Positions 33,555 to 42,362 of a stretch of 64,000 nucleotides of DNA are shown here, piece after piece. Position numbers and translations under genes: made by a program. Positions within the stretch are counted from its first letter, which is position 1; each line of letters starts with the position of its first letter. The stretch lies in NCBI RefSeq assembly GCF_042655385.1, contig NZ_JBHSMA010000003.1:558001-622000 (forward strand). Direction: 5' to 3'. Source of the DNA: Larkinella bovis. Lineage in GTDB: Bacteria; Bacteroidota; Bacteroidia; Cytophagales; Spirosomataceae. Below the pieces are notes generated by a model. It searched no databases. It was not told the origin of the DNA and saw only the letters and a list, made by a program, of their open reading frames with translations.

Positions 33555-35138
33555 ATGAATAAATTTTTCGTAGCCTGCCTGGCACTCTGTTCCATGGGTA
33601 CCCTTAAAGCCCAGAAAGTTAATTACGATGATGTGTCCTTTACCGTCCCCGTTCCGGCGGTTTACCCATCGCTCCAGCAAAGTATTTCCTTCGACGTACG
33701 GGCGACTGTGACGGAGCGCATCAAAGATTCGTTTCTGGCTTCGGATGAAGTAGAAAAGATGCGGGCCGTTTTCCAGTCGCCCATGCAGGTCCGGTTTGGG
33801 AAATTTTCGCAGGTGGATTCCACGGGTGATTTTCACGTGGTGTCTGTCATCCAGCGCTTTAAATGGGTCAAGGCCGCTGGGTTGCCCTCGTCTTCGATGA
33901 TGATGACTCCACCAAAGGCGAGCGGACTGACGGCCGATGTTGCCTTATACACCCGGGTTTATGATAAATTCGGCACATTGCTTTATGATCGCTCCGCCAG
34001 TTTTCCGCAACTCAGTATTCCGGCCGAGAGCGAGTGGGGGAGTGGGTATGACCGGAAAGATCCGAAAACCCGGACCCGGATTGCTACCCAGGAAGCCATC
34101 AGCGCATCGTTGCGCCCGTTTGTTTACGAAATTTACGGACATACCCCCGAGTTGACCTCGAAACTGGCGTACCTCGAAGACGTCAAGAAAAAATCGGAGT
34201 TGAAAAATGTAGAAGAGCAGGTTAGCCAGCTAAAAACCGTTCTGCGGAAGGAAGGCGTTGCTAACTTTCTGGCAGCCAGTGAACCTTATCTTCCCTTCTG
34301 GGAAAAATTAGCCAACTACCAGGGAGAAGGGGACGTCGATGAGGTGAAACGGGCGGCTTTGCAAAACCTGTCGCTGGTTAGCCTGCTAAAAGGGGACTTT
34401 GAAAAAGCCGAAACCTACATCGCGGCCTACAAGCCAATTGACAAGAATGTAAAATCCATGTTCGGCTTGGTGAATACCCGAAACAGCGACGACCTGGAAT
34501 TACTGCTGAAGATCGTGCGGGCCAGACCCGAGAATGAAATCAAACCGGTGTCGGATAAGGTTTTGACAATGAGTGAGATCCAAACGATCAATACGTACCT
34601 GTCGATACCGGGAACGATTGTGCTGGAAGGTAAAAATGCGGGGACGTATGAGGGCGTGATTCGAATTAAAAGACCGGAGCCGAAGCTTAATTCGGAGGAG
34701 TCAAAAGGATCGGGGATGATGGTTCTGGGCGCGGAAGATTTGCTTATTCAGGTCCCGACCGCCGACCAACCGGGGAATGCAAAACCGCTGGTAGTGCGGA
34801 GTTCGGTGGTGAAATCCCTCAAAGGAAGTGACGGAACGGATTATCAGATACGGAAGTTTGGCACCGTTGGCTTTGCCGATGGCGCCATCTGGTACTTGCT
34901 CCGTGCTGAGTATCAGTCGCCGAAGGTCACGGTTTTTCGGTCCGTGTTACCCAGTGCCAACGAATTCGTAGTCCTGAAATGGGGGGATAGCAAAGGGGTG
35001 AAGTCGTCTTTTTTCAATGCCAAACGCAGTGTGCTCGACTATCTCAAAGACTGTTCGGTGCTGGAAGGAAAATACAAAGGCAGTACGACGCCCTTCGATA
35101 TCAAACAGGTAGCTCTTGATTATACCAATTGCCAATAG
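33555..35138 (+). CDS. Secreted protein of unknown function
   Basis: A 527-residue protein not recognised as any named family. The signal peptide (MNKFFVACLALCSMGTLKAQ) is followed by a beta-rich region with two VxV-like segments. Then come a helical stretch around 215-245 (KKKSELKNVEEQVSQLKTVL, probable coiled coil), a region resembling a helical repeat (VKRAALQNLSLVSLLKGDFEKA, about 280-310), and a C-terminal beta-rich domain with RKFGTVGFADGAIWYLLRAE. The ATG at 33555 was chosen because it gives the signal peptide and a good leader. Extending to a TTG at 33507 would translate through the putative promoter. A strong terminator follows. The role is unknown. Confidence 0.85.
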   Translation: MNKFFVACLALCSMGTLKAQKVNYDDVSFTVPVPAVYPSLQQSISFDVRATVTERIKDSFLASDEVEKMRAVFQSPMQVRFGKFSQVDSTGDFHVVSVIQRFKWVKAAGLPSSSMMMTPPKASGLTADVALYTRVYDKFGTLLYDRSASFPQLSIPAESEWGSGYDRKDPKTRTRIATQEAISASLRPFVYEIYGHTPELTSKLAYLEDVKKKSELKNVEEQVSQLKTVLRKEGVANFLAASEPYLPFWEKLANYQGEGDVDEVKRAALQNLSLVSLLKGDFEKAETYIAAYKPIDKNVKSMFGLVNTRNSDDLELLLKIVRARPENEIKPVSDKVLTMSEIQTINTYLSIPGTIVLEGKNAGTYEGVIRIKRPEPKLNSEESKGSGMMVLGAEDLLIQVPTADQPGNAKPLVVRSSVVKSLKGSDGTDYQIRKFGTVGFADGAIWYLLRAEYQSPKVTVFRSVLPSANEFVVLKWGDSKGVKSSFFNAKRSVLDYLKDCSVLEGKYKGSTTPFDIKQVALDYTNCQ

Positions 35139-35171
35139 GTTTTCCCGGTATGCGGGGGATATTGAAAACGG

Positions 35172-35217
35172 AAATAGGCCATTGCTAGCCCACAACAGGT
35201 AGTAATGGCCTATTTTT
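35172..35217 (+). terminator. Rho-independent terminator after the unknown secreted protein
   Basis: AAATAGGCCATTGCTA (35172-35187) pairs with TAGTAATGGCCTATTT (35200-35215) with one mismatch, followed by TTC. The A-rich arm on the left could also work on the minus strand. Confidence 0.85.
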
Positions 35218-35430
35218 CATAATACGATTCCGACAACTCGGCCCGCGCTTTGCTTTTTCGGCCTGGGCGCACTAGCCGGATCGGGTTCGCTGAAATTGCC
35301 GTACGCGATGGTGTTACCGCGCGACAAGATCTGGTCCCAAAACCGCTGGCCGCTGGCGCGGTTAGTCTGCCGGTTTTATTTTCCGGACAGCGGGCAAGTA
35401 TACTGGATCTTTTACAAGAAAAACAAATAG
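35206..35430 (+). pseudogene. Possible gene remnant
   Basis: An open plus-strand frame ends at TAG 35428-35430 and reads ...GLGALAGSGSLKLPYAMVLPR, then DKIWSQNRWPLARLVCRFYF and a basic tail. Its composition (aromatic, Trp/Arg-rich) and codon choice look protein-like. There is no start codon except an internal ATG at 35308, and the frame runs back into the terminator at 35172-35217. It may be the 3' end of a deleted gene. No family was recognised, and chance cannot be excluded. Confidence 0.3.
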
Positions 35431-35527
35431 GTTTTTTGCTAAAAAATCATTGTTTTATCCGATATTGGGTGAGCCGGTTTGGCGCAAGTCTATCATTGAG
35501 GCTGATGGATCGAAAATGACGTAGAGT

Positions 35528-36259
35528 ATGGGAAGTTTGGAAGATGAGATCGCGATCATTCAATTTGGGCAGGACGTTCGTTCGGAGGAGGAGTTACGAA
35601 AACGCTTTAAGGCTCTTTCGGTAGATGAAAAGAGAAGCCGGTTATTCGACCTGTCGATGTTGGTTTTCAGTATGCAACCCGTTGATTCCGACGTGGCGCA
35701 GGCCATTGCCCACAGCGGTTTGGATGCGTCCGAGGCTGCCTGCAAGCAGCTGGAAACCGAAAAGCTGCGAAGCAACCGGGTTGTCTTGCTACCGGAAAGC
35801 GAGTTGGAAAGTGGGTATCGATTGTGGCTGCATTTGTTCAAAATCGCGTATCAACGAACCTATGCGCGGGAAAAGGGCAACGCCACGCACTGGTGGTACC
35901 GGGATTTAGCCGACGACGAAACCGGGCAGGAGATTCTAACCACCCACCAGCGGCTGGTCGACGAGATTTACGCCAATCCCGGTTTTCGCAACGAATTCAT
36001 CAGCATCGTCCGGCTCCGGCACGCGGCCTTTCCGGATACATCGACCCGTGTGGAGGAAAGAACCACCAACAATTTTCTGTCGTACGATGAAGTCATCAGC
36101 GTTTCCATTCAGTCCCACGAGACGCAGCAAAAGCACCTGGAAGCCATCCATTTGCTGTCCGATGCGATCAGGAAAGCCCTCAGGCGCCAGTATGGACTTG
36201 CCGCTGAGCAAACGCGGAGATTAATCGAGGACGTGATTCAACGCTACTCGGAGGGTTAA
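35528..36259 (+). CDS. Conserved cytoplasmic protein, N-terminus resembling DUF5958
   Basis: A 243-residue, charged, mostly helical protein without signal or membrane segments. The first 75 residues (EIAIIQFGQDV, SEEELRKRFKALSVDEKRSRLFDLSMLVF, PVDSDVAQAIAHSGLDASEAAC) resemble from memory the DUF5958 domain found as small proteins in Bacteroidota. The rest (about 90-243) has no recognised similarity. It includes a conserved-looking LWLHLFKIAYQRTYAREKG segment and a coiled-coil-like C-terminus. Stand-alone DUF5958 proteins are shorter, so this may be a two-domain form. Function is unknown. Confidence 0.75.
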   Translation: MGSLEDEIAIIQFGQDVRSEEELRKRFKALSVDEKRSRLFDLSMLVFSMQPVDSDVAQAIAHSGLDASEAACKQLETEKLRSNRVVLLPESELESGYRLWLHLFKIAYQRTYAREKGNATHWWYRDLADDETGQEILTTHQRLVDEIYANPGFRNEFISIVRLRHAAFPDTSTRVEERTTNNFLSYDEVISVSIQSHETQQKHLEAIHLLSDAIRKALRRQYGLAAEQTRRLIEDVIQRYSEG

Positions 36260-36310
36260 AAAACCGCTCGTTTGGCTGATTAAAGGCATAGATCCATAAA
36301 TCACTTGGTC

Positions 36311-37258
36311 CTACACCTGGGGCCGGGCGAGGAATTGCCGGATGAAGTCGTCGAAATGCGAATCTACCGCAAAGCCGAGCCGCAGCGCCCGGGTGTTGTC
36401 GACGGCCTGGGGCCAGCTGCTGACAATGGCGTTGATCGTCGGGTCGGGCTGGAACGCGATGCGGGCCACGGTTTCCGGGCCGGTCAGCCGTTCCAGGGAA
36501 TCGAGCATCTGCCGAATGGTGACGCCGATGCCGGGCAGGTTGACGGTGCGCCAGTTGCCGAATGCCGTACCGTCTAGCCGGGCCCCTTGCAGCAGGTTTC
36601 GAATGATGGTATCCGGGCTGGACACCAGGACCGTCAGGTCGGGTGAGACCGGGCAAACCGCCGGTTCGCCGTTGAGGGGTTCCCGAATAATGCTGCTGAC
36701 AAACGACGAAGCGGCCTGGTTGGGCCGACCGGGCCGGACGCAGATGGTGGGCAGGCGCAGCACCCTTCCATCCACAAAATTTTTCCGGGTATAATCATTA
36801 ACCAGTAACTCCACGATGGCTTTCTGGGTGCCGTAGGAAGATTGGGGCGTAACGACCGTCGCATCATCGATAACGGCGGCCCGATGGCCTCCGAACACGG
36901 CAAAACCGCTGGCAAATACAAACCGGATGCCCGGTTTTTGCTGGCGACAGGTTTCCAGCAGTTGCCGGGTCAGGTCGAGGTTGACGGCCCAGCCCAGATC
37001 GAACTCCCGTTCGGCCTGGCTGCTCACCACCGCTGCCAGGTGGAAAACGATCCCGGTTTTTTCGGAAATGATTCGCTTTGCGGCACCGGTTTCCGTTAAA
37101 TCGATCGGCTGGCAACGCACCCGGCTGTCGTTGCCCGGAAGGGAAGGCTGAATCCGGTCGACCAGCAGCAACTCGTCAAAGGCGAGGTCGCTGCTCAGGA
37201 GCGCCTGCGCGAGTCGCTGGCCCAGAAAACCGGCCCCGCCCGTTATAAGGATCTGCAT
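36311..37258 (-). CDS. denD: D-erythronate dehydrogenase (extended SDR)
   Basis: A 315-residue NAD-dependent epimerase/dehydratase-type SDR. The nucleotide motif GGAGFLG is at 7-13 and the catalytic pair Tyr142 and Lys146 in SSYGTQKAIVELLVNDY, followed by DGRVLRLPTICVRPGRPNQAASSF, which is characteristic of the DenD group. That group oxidises D-erythronate (or similar acid sugars) to the 2-keto form. The usual partners (DUF1537 kinase, aldolase, isomerase) are not adjacent, so the assignment rests on sequence alone. It is convergent with the DUF5958-like gene. Confidence 0.82.
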   Translation of the reverse strand: MQILITGGAGFLGQRLAQALLSSDLAFDELLLVDRIQPSLPGNDSRVRCQPIDLTETGAAKRIISEKTGIVFHLAAVVSSQAEREFDLGWAVNLDLTRQLLETCRQQKPGIRFVFASGFAVFGGHRAAVIDDATVVTPQSSYGTQKAIVELLVNDYTRKNFVDGRVLRLPTICVRPGRPNQAASSFVSSIIREPLNGEPAVCPVSPDLTVLVSSPDTIIRNLLQGARLDGTAFGNWRTVNLPGIGVTIRQMLDSLERLTGPETVARIAFQPDPTINAIVSSWPQAVDNTRALRLGFAVDSHFDDFIRQFLARPQV

Positions 37259-37593
37259 AAGAAGGAGTTACTGGTTTTTGTTGTCACCGTCTCCACGAAT
37301 TGACGCCCTCCCCGCGAGCGCTGAGCGTCACTTTTTAGACGAAAACCGGGTAATATGCCACCCAACGCTAACCCGGTCGTTCCGTTTTTGATGAATTTCC
37401 GGCAAAATTTCCGGCATGGCCGCATGGGTAGCATGGGTTGGAAGTCAGTGAATTATCATCGGAAATTTGCGTTAAAATTCTCGTAAAATCCGGCTTGGTC
37501 CAACAGAAATTTTCAGCGGTAATCCGTTTCATGGCGCTGATTAGGGCTAAAAAGGTCGTATTATTGTAAGCATCCACTCCTTCGGCCGGCGAC
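37259..37593. other. Intergenic region upstream of the antiporter gene
   Basis: About 335 bases between the divergent denD and antiporter genes. It contains a direct repeat aatttccggca / aatttccggca at 37395-37418 and AT-rich stretches, and presumably both promoters. A cyclic-di-AMP riboswitch was looked for because of the cation antiporter, but none was recognised. Confidence 0.4.
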
Positions 37594-37618
37594 AGGAGGC
37601 TGAAAAATACGATTTTTC
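37594..37618 (+). promoter_or_regulatory. Strong Shine-Dalgarno plus hairpin before antiporter start
   Basis: AGGAGG at 37594-37599 is 24 bases from the ATG, too far for normal use. A hairpin GAAAAAT-ACG-ATTTTTC (37602-37618) lies between. If it folds, the effective spacing shrinks to 7 bases, the usual optimum. Confidence 0.4.
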
Positions 37619-37623
37619 CAGAT

Positions 37624-39873
37624 ATGGCGCATTTACCAAACCTGATCATTGATCTTGCCATCATTTTGGGGACCGCAGCCGTTACGACTCTACTTTTCAA
37701 ATGGCTCAAACAACCCCTCGTGCTGGGCTACATCCTGGCGGGCGTGCTGGTGGGCCCCCAATTTTCGCTATTTCCGACGATTTCTGACCCGACTACCATC
37801 CGTATCTGGGCCGACATCGGCGTGATTGTGCTGCTGTTCAGTCTGGGTTTGGAGTTCAATCTTAAAAAACTGGTCAAAGTAGGCGGCACAGCTTCCATGA
37901 CGGGGGTGTTCGAGATTGGGGCCATGATTCTGCTGGGATATCTGACCGGCCTCTGCCTCGGCTGGTCGACCATGGACAGCATTTTTCTGGGCGGGATTGT
38001 CTGTATTTCATCCACTACCATCATCATCCGGGCGTTCGAAGAACTGGGCATCAAAACCCAGCAGTTTGCCGGTATTGTGTTCGGAATTCTGGTGATTGAA
38101 GACATTGTGGCGGTTTTACTGCTCGTTTTGCTTTCGACGCTGGCCGTCAGTGAGCAGTTTTTCAGCACCGACATGCTGGTTGCCATCATGAAGCTGGCCT
38201 TTTTCCTGGTCATCTGGTTTGTGGGCGGTATTTTTCTGGTCCCTTCGTTTCTGCGCAGCAGCCGGAAATTCATTACCGACGAAACCCTCCTGATTATCTC
38301 CCTGGCGCTTTGTCTGCTCATGGTCGTGGTGGCCACCCGTGTCGGTTTTTCGCCCGCCCTGGGAGCGTTTATTATGGGCTCCATTCTGGCCGGAACCATC
38401 TATGCCGAACGCATCGAACACCTGCTGACCGCCATCAAAGACCTGTTCGGGGCGGTTTTTTTCGTGTCCGTCGGCATGTTGATCGACCCGGCCCTGCTGG
38501 CTCAATACGCCGGACCGATTGCCCTTATTACGGTCGTCGTCATTGTTGGGAAAGCATTGAACGTGACGGTGGGTGCGTTGCTGGTCGGACAACCGTTGAA
38601 GCAATCCCTGCAAACCGGGTTTAGTCTGGCGCAGATCGGGGAGTTTTCGTTCATCATTGCCACGCTCGGCCTGAACCTGAAAGTGACCAGCGAATTTCTG
38701 TACCCCATTGCCGTCGCGGTTTCGGCCCTGACGGCCTTTACGACGCCGTATATGATCCGGGCGGCCGGGCCGATCTACAGCTGGCTGGACCGCCGGTTGA
38801 GTCCGCGAACCAAGCTGTTTCTGAGCAGTTACAGTTCCGGGGCGCAGACCATCGGCAGCGTCAGCGACTGGTACCAGTTGCTGCGCGAACACATTCAGAT
38901 CATCATCGTCAATACCGCCGTTATTCTGGGTATCATTCTGATCTCGTCGCAGTGGCTGCTGCCGCTGGTGACGGAACATCTGGCTACCGGCTCGTGGGCG
39001 CTGACACTGGCCGGTTTTCTATCCTTCGTGCTGATGGCGCCCTTCCTGTGGGCTCTGGTGCTGAAGCGCATCAACCAGCCGGTTTATACCCGGCTCTGGA
39101 CCGAGCGACGCTCGTACCGGGGGCCGCTGGTGACGCTCGCCATTACGCGGGGCATCATTGGCCTGGGGCTGGTGTTGCTGCTGCTGCAACAGTTTTTCTC
39201 GGTCAGTATTATTCTGTTTTTCCTGGTGGTAGCCGCCGGTCTCTGGCTGGTGCTGGGCAATCGCCTGCCGCTGATTTATGACCTGATCGAAAACCGGTTT
39301 TTGCTGAATCTGCATGCGCGCCAGATTTACCAGGAAACCCGCATGGGCCGTAACCTGCTGCCCTGGGATGCACACTTGTCTTATTTTGAAGTCAGCGCCG
39401 AATCGCCGGGGGTGGGGTTCACGCTGGCCGAACTGGCCTTGCGGGAAAAATACGGCGTCAACATCATTTCCATTGCGCGGGGCAGCATGACGATGCTGGT
39501 GCCAGGCCGGAACGAGCGCCTGTTTCCCGGGGATAAAATTGCCGTGATCGGGACGGATCAGCAACTCGAACAATTCAGCAAACTGATCGAACCGGCACCC
39601 GCCAGCAAGGCTCCGGTGACGCCCGTACAGGAAATTTCCCTCCAGAAAATCGCCGTGGACGATTCTTTTCCGTTTGTTGGCAAATGCATTCGCGAATCCG
39701 GTATTCGTGAAATTACCCAGGGGCTTATTGTCGGGATCGAGCGCAAGGGAACCCGCATTTTAAATCCGGAATCAACGACCTTTTTCCTCGCCGGCGATGT
39801 TATCTGGCTGGCCGGAAACACCAAACTGATCAAACAGTTTCAGCGGGAAAACCGCTTGCGGAGCGTGCAATAG
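37624..39873 (+). CDS. CPA2-family cation:proton antiporter with TrkA_C (RCK_C) domains
   Basis: A 749-residue membrane protein. The first 390 residues are a Na+/H+ exchanger domain with about twelve helices (GYILAGVLVGPQ, LLFSLGLEFN, FGILVIEDIVAVLLL, and GFSLAQIGEFSFIIA). A linker with further helices (about 430-570) precedes two TrkA_C-type regulatory domains near 575-660 and 670-745, the first containing GVGFTLAELALREKYGVNII. KefB-type proteins exchange K+ or Na+ for protons under ligand control. Here the RCK_N nucleotide-binding domain appears to be missing and replaced by two C-type domains, which may bind a cyclic dinucleotide. Ion specificity is unknown. Confidence 0.9.
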   Translation: MAHLPNLIIDLAIILGTAAVTTLLFKWLKQPLVLGYILAGVLVGPQFSLFPTISDPTTIRIWADIGVIVLLFSLGLEFNLKKLVKVGGTASMTGVFEIGAMILLGYLTGLCLGWSTMDSIFLGGIVCISSTTIIIRAFEELGIKTQQFAGIVFGILVIEDIVAVLLLVLLSTLAVSEQFFSTDMLVAIMKLAFFLVIWFVGGIFLVPSFLRSSRKFITDETLLIISLALCLLMVVVATRVGFSPALGAFIMGSILAGTIYAERIEHLLTAIKDLFGAVFFVSVGMLIDPALLAQYAGPIALITVVVIVGKALNVTVGALLVGQPLKQSLQTGFSLAQIGEFSFIIATLGLNLKVTSEFLYPIAVAVSALTAFTTPYMIRAAGPIYSWLDRRLSPRTKLFLSSYSSGAQTIGSVSDWYQLLREHIQIIIVNTAVILGIILISSQWLLPLVTEHLATGSWALTLAGFLSFVLMAPFLWALVLKRINQPVYTRLWTERRSYRGPLVTLAITRGIIGLGLVLLLLQQFFSVSIILFFLVVAAGLWLVLGNRLPLIYDLIENRFLLNLHARQIYQETRMGRNLLPWDAHLSYFEVSAESPGVGFTLAELALREKYGVNIISIARGSMTMLVPGRNERLFPGDKIAVIGTDQQLEQFSKLIEPAPASKAPVTPVQEISLQKIAVDDSFPFVGKCIRESGIREITQGLIVGIERKGTRILNPESTTFFLAGDVIWLAGNTKLIKQFQRENRLRSVQ

Positions 39874-39979
39874 GGGATTGTTTCTCGTTAAGGAATCCGG
39901 TTCTGTTCGTGGCCAGAACCAGGAACCATCGACCATGCACGGACTTCCGAACCGGCCGGCGCCAACCTTATTTTAGCCT

Positions 39980-41755
39980 ATGAAGCTGCTTTACAGTTAT
40001 TTGCGCCATTACTGGCCCCTGCTCATGCTGGCCCTGCTGCTGGCGGCAATTAATCAGATTTTCTCGCTGCTCGATCCGTATATTTTTCGGAAGATCATCG
40101 ACCAGTACGTTGTCAAACCGGGTTCGGCTATTCAGCGGCTGGATTTTGTGAGCTTCCTGAGCGACGGCGCCGGCCTGCTGATTTTGCAGGCGCTGGGCGT
40201 CGCGATGGTCAGCCGGATTGCCAAAAACTTCCAGGATTATTACGTCAACGTCATCACGCAGCGGCTGGGCGCGCAGTTGTATTCCGACGGTTTGCGTCAT
40301 TCGCTGGATTTGCCGTATCAGGTGTTTGAAGATCAGCGTTCGGGCGAAACCCTGGGCAAACTCCAGAAAGTACGGACGGATGTCGAGAAACTCATCCAGT
40401 CGTTTGTCAACGTGCTGTTTACGTCGGTAGTCGGCATTGTGTTCGTCATGTGGTACGCCAGCACGGTCTACTGGCCGATTGCGCCCGTTTACTTTCTGAC
40501 CATTCCGCTGCTCGGTTTTGTTAGCTCGTTGCTGAGCAAAAAAATCAAAGTGGTCCAGAAGAATATCGTGGCTGAAACTACGGCGCTGGCCGGTTCGACT
40601 ACCGAAAGCCTGCGCAACATCGAACTGGTGAAAAGCCTCGGGCTGGCCCAGCAGGAAACCGAGCGACTGAACGCGACGACCGACAAAATCCTGCGGCTGG
40701 AACTCAAGAAAGTGCGTTACGTGCGCTCGCTCTCGTTCGTGCAGGGGACGTTCGTGAACCTGCTCCGGAATGCCATCATGCTGATGATGCTGTTTCTGGT
40801 GGTGCAGGAACGGATTACGGTCGGCGAGTTTTTCTCGCTGTTTATTTACTCTTTCGCCATTTTCGGGCCCCTGCAGGAGTTGGGTAACATCATCAATGTG
40901 TACCGGGAAACGGAGGCTTCCCTGGCCAATTTTCAACAGATTCTGGATACGCCCCGCGATGTAAAACCGGCGCATCCGCAACCCGTCCGGAAAATTCAGA
41001 CGCTGGCCTTCGACAACGTGCGATTCAAGCACCTTTCGGCCGAAAAACCGGCGCTCGACGGTATTTCGTTCGACGTCAAACTGGGCGAAACCATCGCGTT
41101 TGTGGGGCCGTCGGGTTCGGGCAAAACCACGCTGGTCAAGTTGTTGGTCGGTTTGTATTCCCCAATGGCGGGGCAGATTCTGTACAACGGCATTCCCGGA
41201 GCCGAAGTCGATCTGGATGAATTGCGCGAACAGATCGGTTTTGTGACGCAGGATACCCAACTCTTTGCCGGAACCATCCGCGAAAACCTGCGCTTTGTGG
41301 CCCCGAATGCCACGGATGAGGAATGCCTGACTGCCCTGCGACAGGCCGCTGCCGACTCGCTCCTGAGCCGTGCCCCGCAGGGACTCGATACCGTGATTGG
41401 TGAGGGCGGGGTTAAGGTTTCGGGCGGTGAAAAACAACGGCTGAGCATTGCCCGCGCCCTGTTGCGCCGTCCGACCCTGCTGGTGTTCGATGAAGCCACC
41501 TCGGCGCTGGATTCGCTCACGGAGGAAGAAATCGGAAAAACCGTCCGGCAACTGTCGGGTTCGCGGCAGCACATCACCATTCTGATTGCCCACCGTCTGA
41601 GCACGATTCTGCACGCCGACCGGATTTTCGTCCTGGAAAAAGGGCACGTTGCCGAGCAGGGCGGTCATGCCGGCTTACTGGAACAAAAAGGGTTGTACTA
41701 CGCCATGTGGCGGCAACAAATCGGCGAACGCAAGGAAATGACGGCAGTGGTTTAA
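39980..41755 (+). CDS. ABC exporter, fused permease and ATPase
   Basis: A 591-residue half-transporter with six transmembrane helices in residues 15-310 and an ATPase in 340-580. Walker A GPSGSGKTT is at 376-384, signature SGGEKQ at 481-486 and Walker B LLVFDE at 500-505, with an H-loop in LIAHRLS. It works as a homodimer, exporting lipids, peptides or drugs. It starts 106 bases after the antiporter gene and is likely in its own or the same transcript. The substrate cannot be inferred. Confidence 0.94.
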   Translation: MKLLYSYLRHYWPLLMLALLLAAINQIFSLLDPYIFRKIIDQYVVKPGSAIQRLDFVSFLSDGAGLLILQALGVAMVSRIAKNFQDYYVNVITQRLGAQLYSDGLRHSLDLPYQVFEDQRSGETLGKLQKVRTDVEKLIQSFVNVLFTSVVGIVFVMWYASTVYWPIAPVYFLTIPLLGFVSSLLSKKIKVVQKNIVAETTALAGSTTESLRNIELVKSLGLAQQETERLNATTDKILRLELKKVRYVRSLSFVQGTFVNLLRNAIMLMMLFLVVQERITVGEFFSLFIYSFAIFGPLQELGNIINVYRETEASLANFQQILDTPRDVKPAHPQPVRKIQTLAFDNVRFKHLSAEKPALDGISFDVKLGETIAFVGPSGSGKTTLVKLLVGLYSPMAGQILYNGIPGAEVDLDELREQIGFVTQDTQLFAGTIRENLRFVAPNATDEECLTALRQAAADSLLSRAPQGLDTVIGEGGVKVSGGEKQRLSIARALLRRPTLLVFDEATSALDSLTEEEIGKTVRQLSGSRQHITILIAHRLSTILHADRIFVLEKGHVAEQGGHAGLLEQKGLYYAMWRQQIGERKEMTAVV

Positions 41756-41808
41756 CGCAGGCATCACGACCCATGAGCTCCTTTTGAAGTTTTCCCTTTG
41801 GACAACCG

Positions 41809-41862
41809 TTTTTCGGAACCAGACCCTCTCGATCGAAAGACGACGGGCTTGGTTCCGAAAAA
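41809..41862. repeat. 13-base inverted repeat downstream of the ABC exporter
   Basis: TTTTTCGGAACCA (41809-41821) and TGGTTCCGAAAAA (41850-41862) are exact complements separated by 28 bases. They could form a hairpin with a large loop. There is no T-run after it on the plus strand, so a terminator role is uncertain. Confidence 0.6.
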
Positions 41863-42088
41863 GGGAATTCGTGCCGATAAGATTTCCGGTGCTAACGGCG
41901 GCTTATGGATTCCCCGATCCTCTGTAAACTCTCGCCCGAGGTGACAACGCCCCCACGGGTCCATAAACCGCTCCCGTGTCCCTTCATTCTTCGTATTTTT
42001 TCCACACCGGTGCTGATCACCACACGTAATTTTTCCGACGGACACGGCGAAATTTACTGGAAAGAAGGGCGTATTGTGAAATGATCTG

Positions 42089-42135
42089 GTTTATCTTCCA
42101 GGGGACTCGTAAAAGGCGTCCCCTGGAAGATAAAC
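42089..42135. repeat. Perfect 18-base-pair hairpin upstream of TerC
   Basis: GTTTATCTTCCAGGGGAC (42089-42106) and GTCCCCTGGAAGATAAAC (42118-42135) are exact complements around an 11-base loop. No T-run follows on either strand. It may be a processing or stability element, a regulator site, or the trace of a small mobile palindrome. Confidence 0.7.
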
Positions 42136-42362
42136 GTATAAAAACTCCAGTCCACCGGAACACAGGCTGGGTTTTGCGTTAGAACAGGTAGTTTCCCCGG
42201 CCTTGACTAACCCGGGCTGTCGGCAGGGTGGTGGCAACGGGGTCATTCCTTTGTTCAGCAGGTTCTGCTTCCATTCATTGAGTTGCCTGAACACCCGGCA
42301 CAAAACACAGTTTATATACCAATAATGCCGTAATTGATAAACCTTACTAACTCGTCAAGTCC

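Larger units (their letters stand above)
41756..42362. other. Long intergenic region with two inverted repeats upstream of TerC
   Basis: About 600 bases without a convincing gene. It holds a 13-base inverted repeat (41809-41862) and a perfect 18-base hairpin (42089-42135), listed separately. A 70-codon minus-strand frame over 42091-42303 would run through the hairpin and has no recognised family, although RQLNEWKQNLL faintly recalls an IS3 OrfA helix. The yybP-ykoY manganese riboswitch, often upstream of TerC genes, was looked for and not recognised. Confidence 0.5.

Noticed and set aside
37259..37623. A cyclic-di-AMP (ydaO-type) riboswitch before the antiporter
   Set aside because: The length is compatible but none of the conserved helices or loops could be matched.
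39968..41668. A 566-codon minus-strand open frame opposite the ABC exporter
   Set aside because: It is Gln/Arg-rich, has no family similarity and lies entirely over an exporter gene with all its motifs.
42091..42303. A 70-codon minus-strand frame, possible IS3 OrfA remnant
   Set aside because: Only a short helix-like stretch recalls OrfA; there are no terminal inverted repeats, no OrfB remnant, and the frame runs into the perfect hairpin.
41756..42362. A yybP-ykoY manganese riboswitch before TerC
   Set aside because: The region has strong inverted repeats, but I could not find the conserved core bases of that riboswitch.
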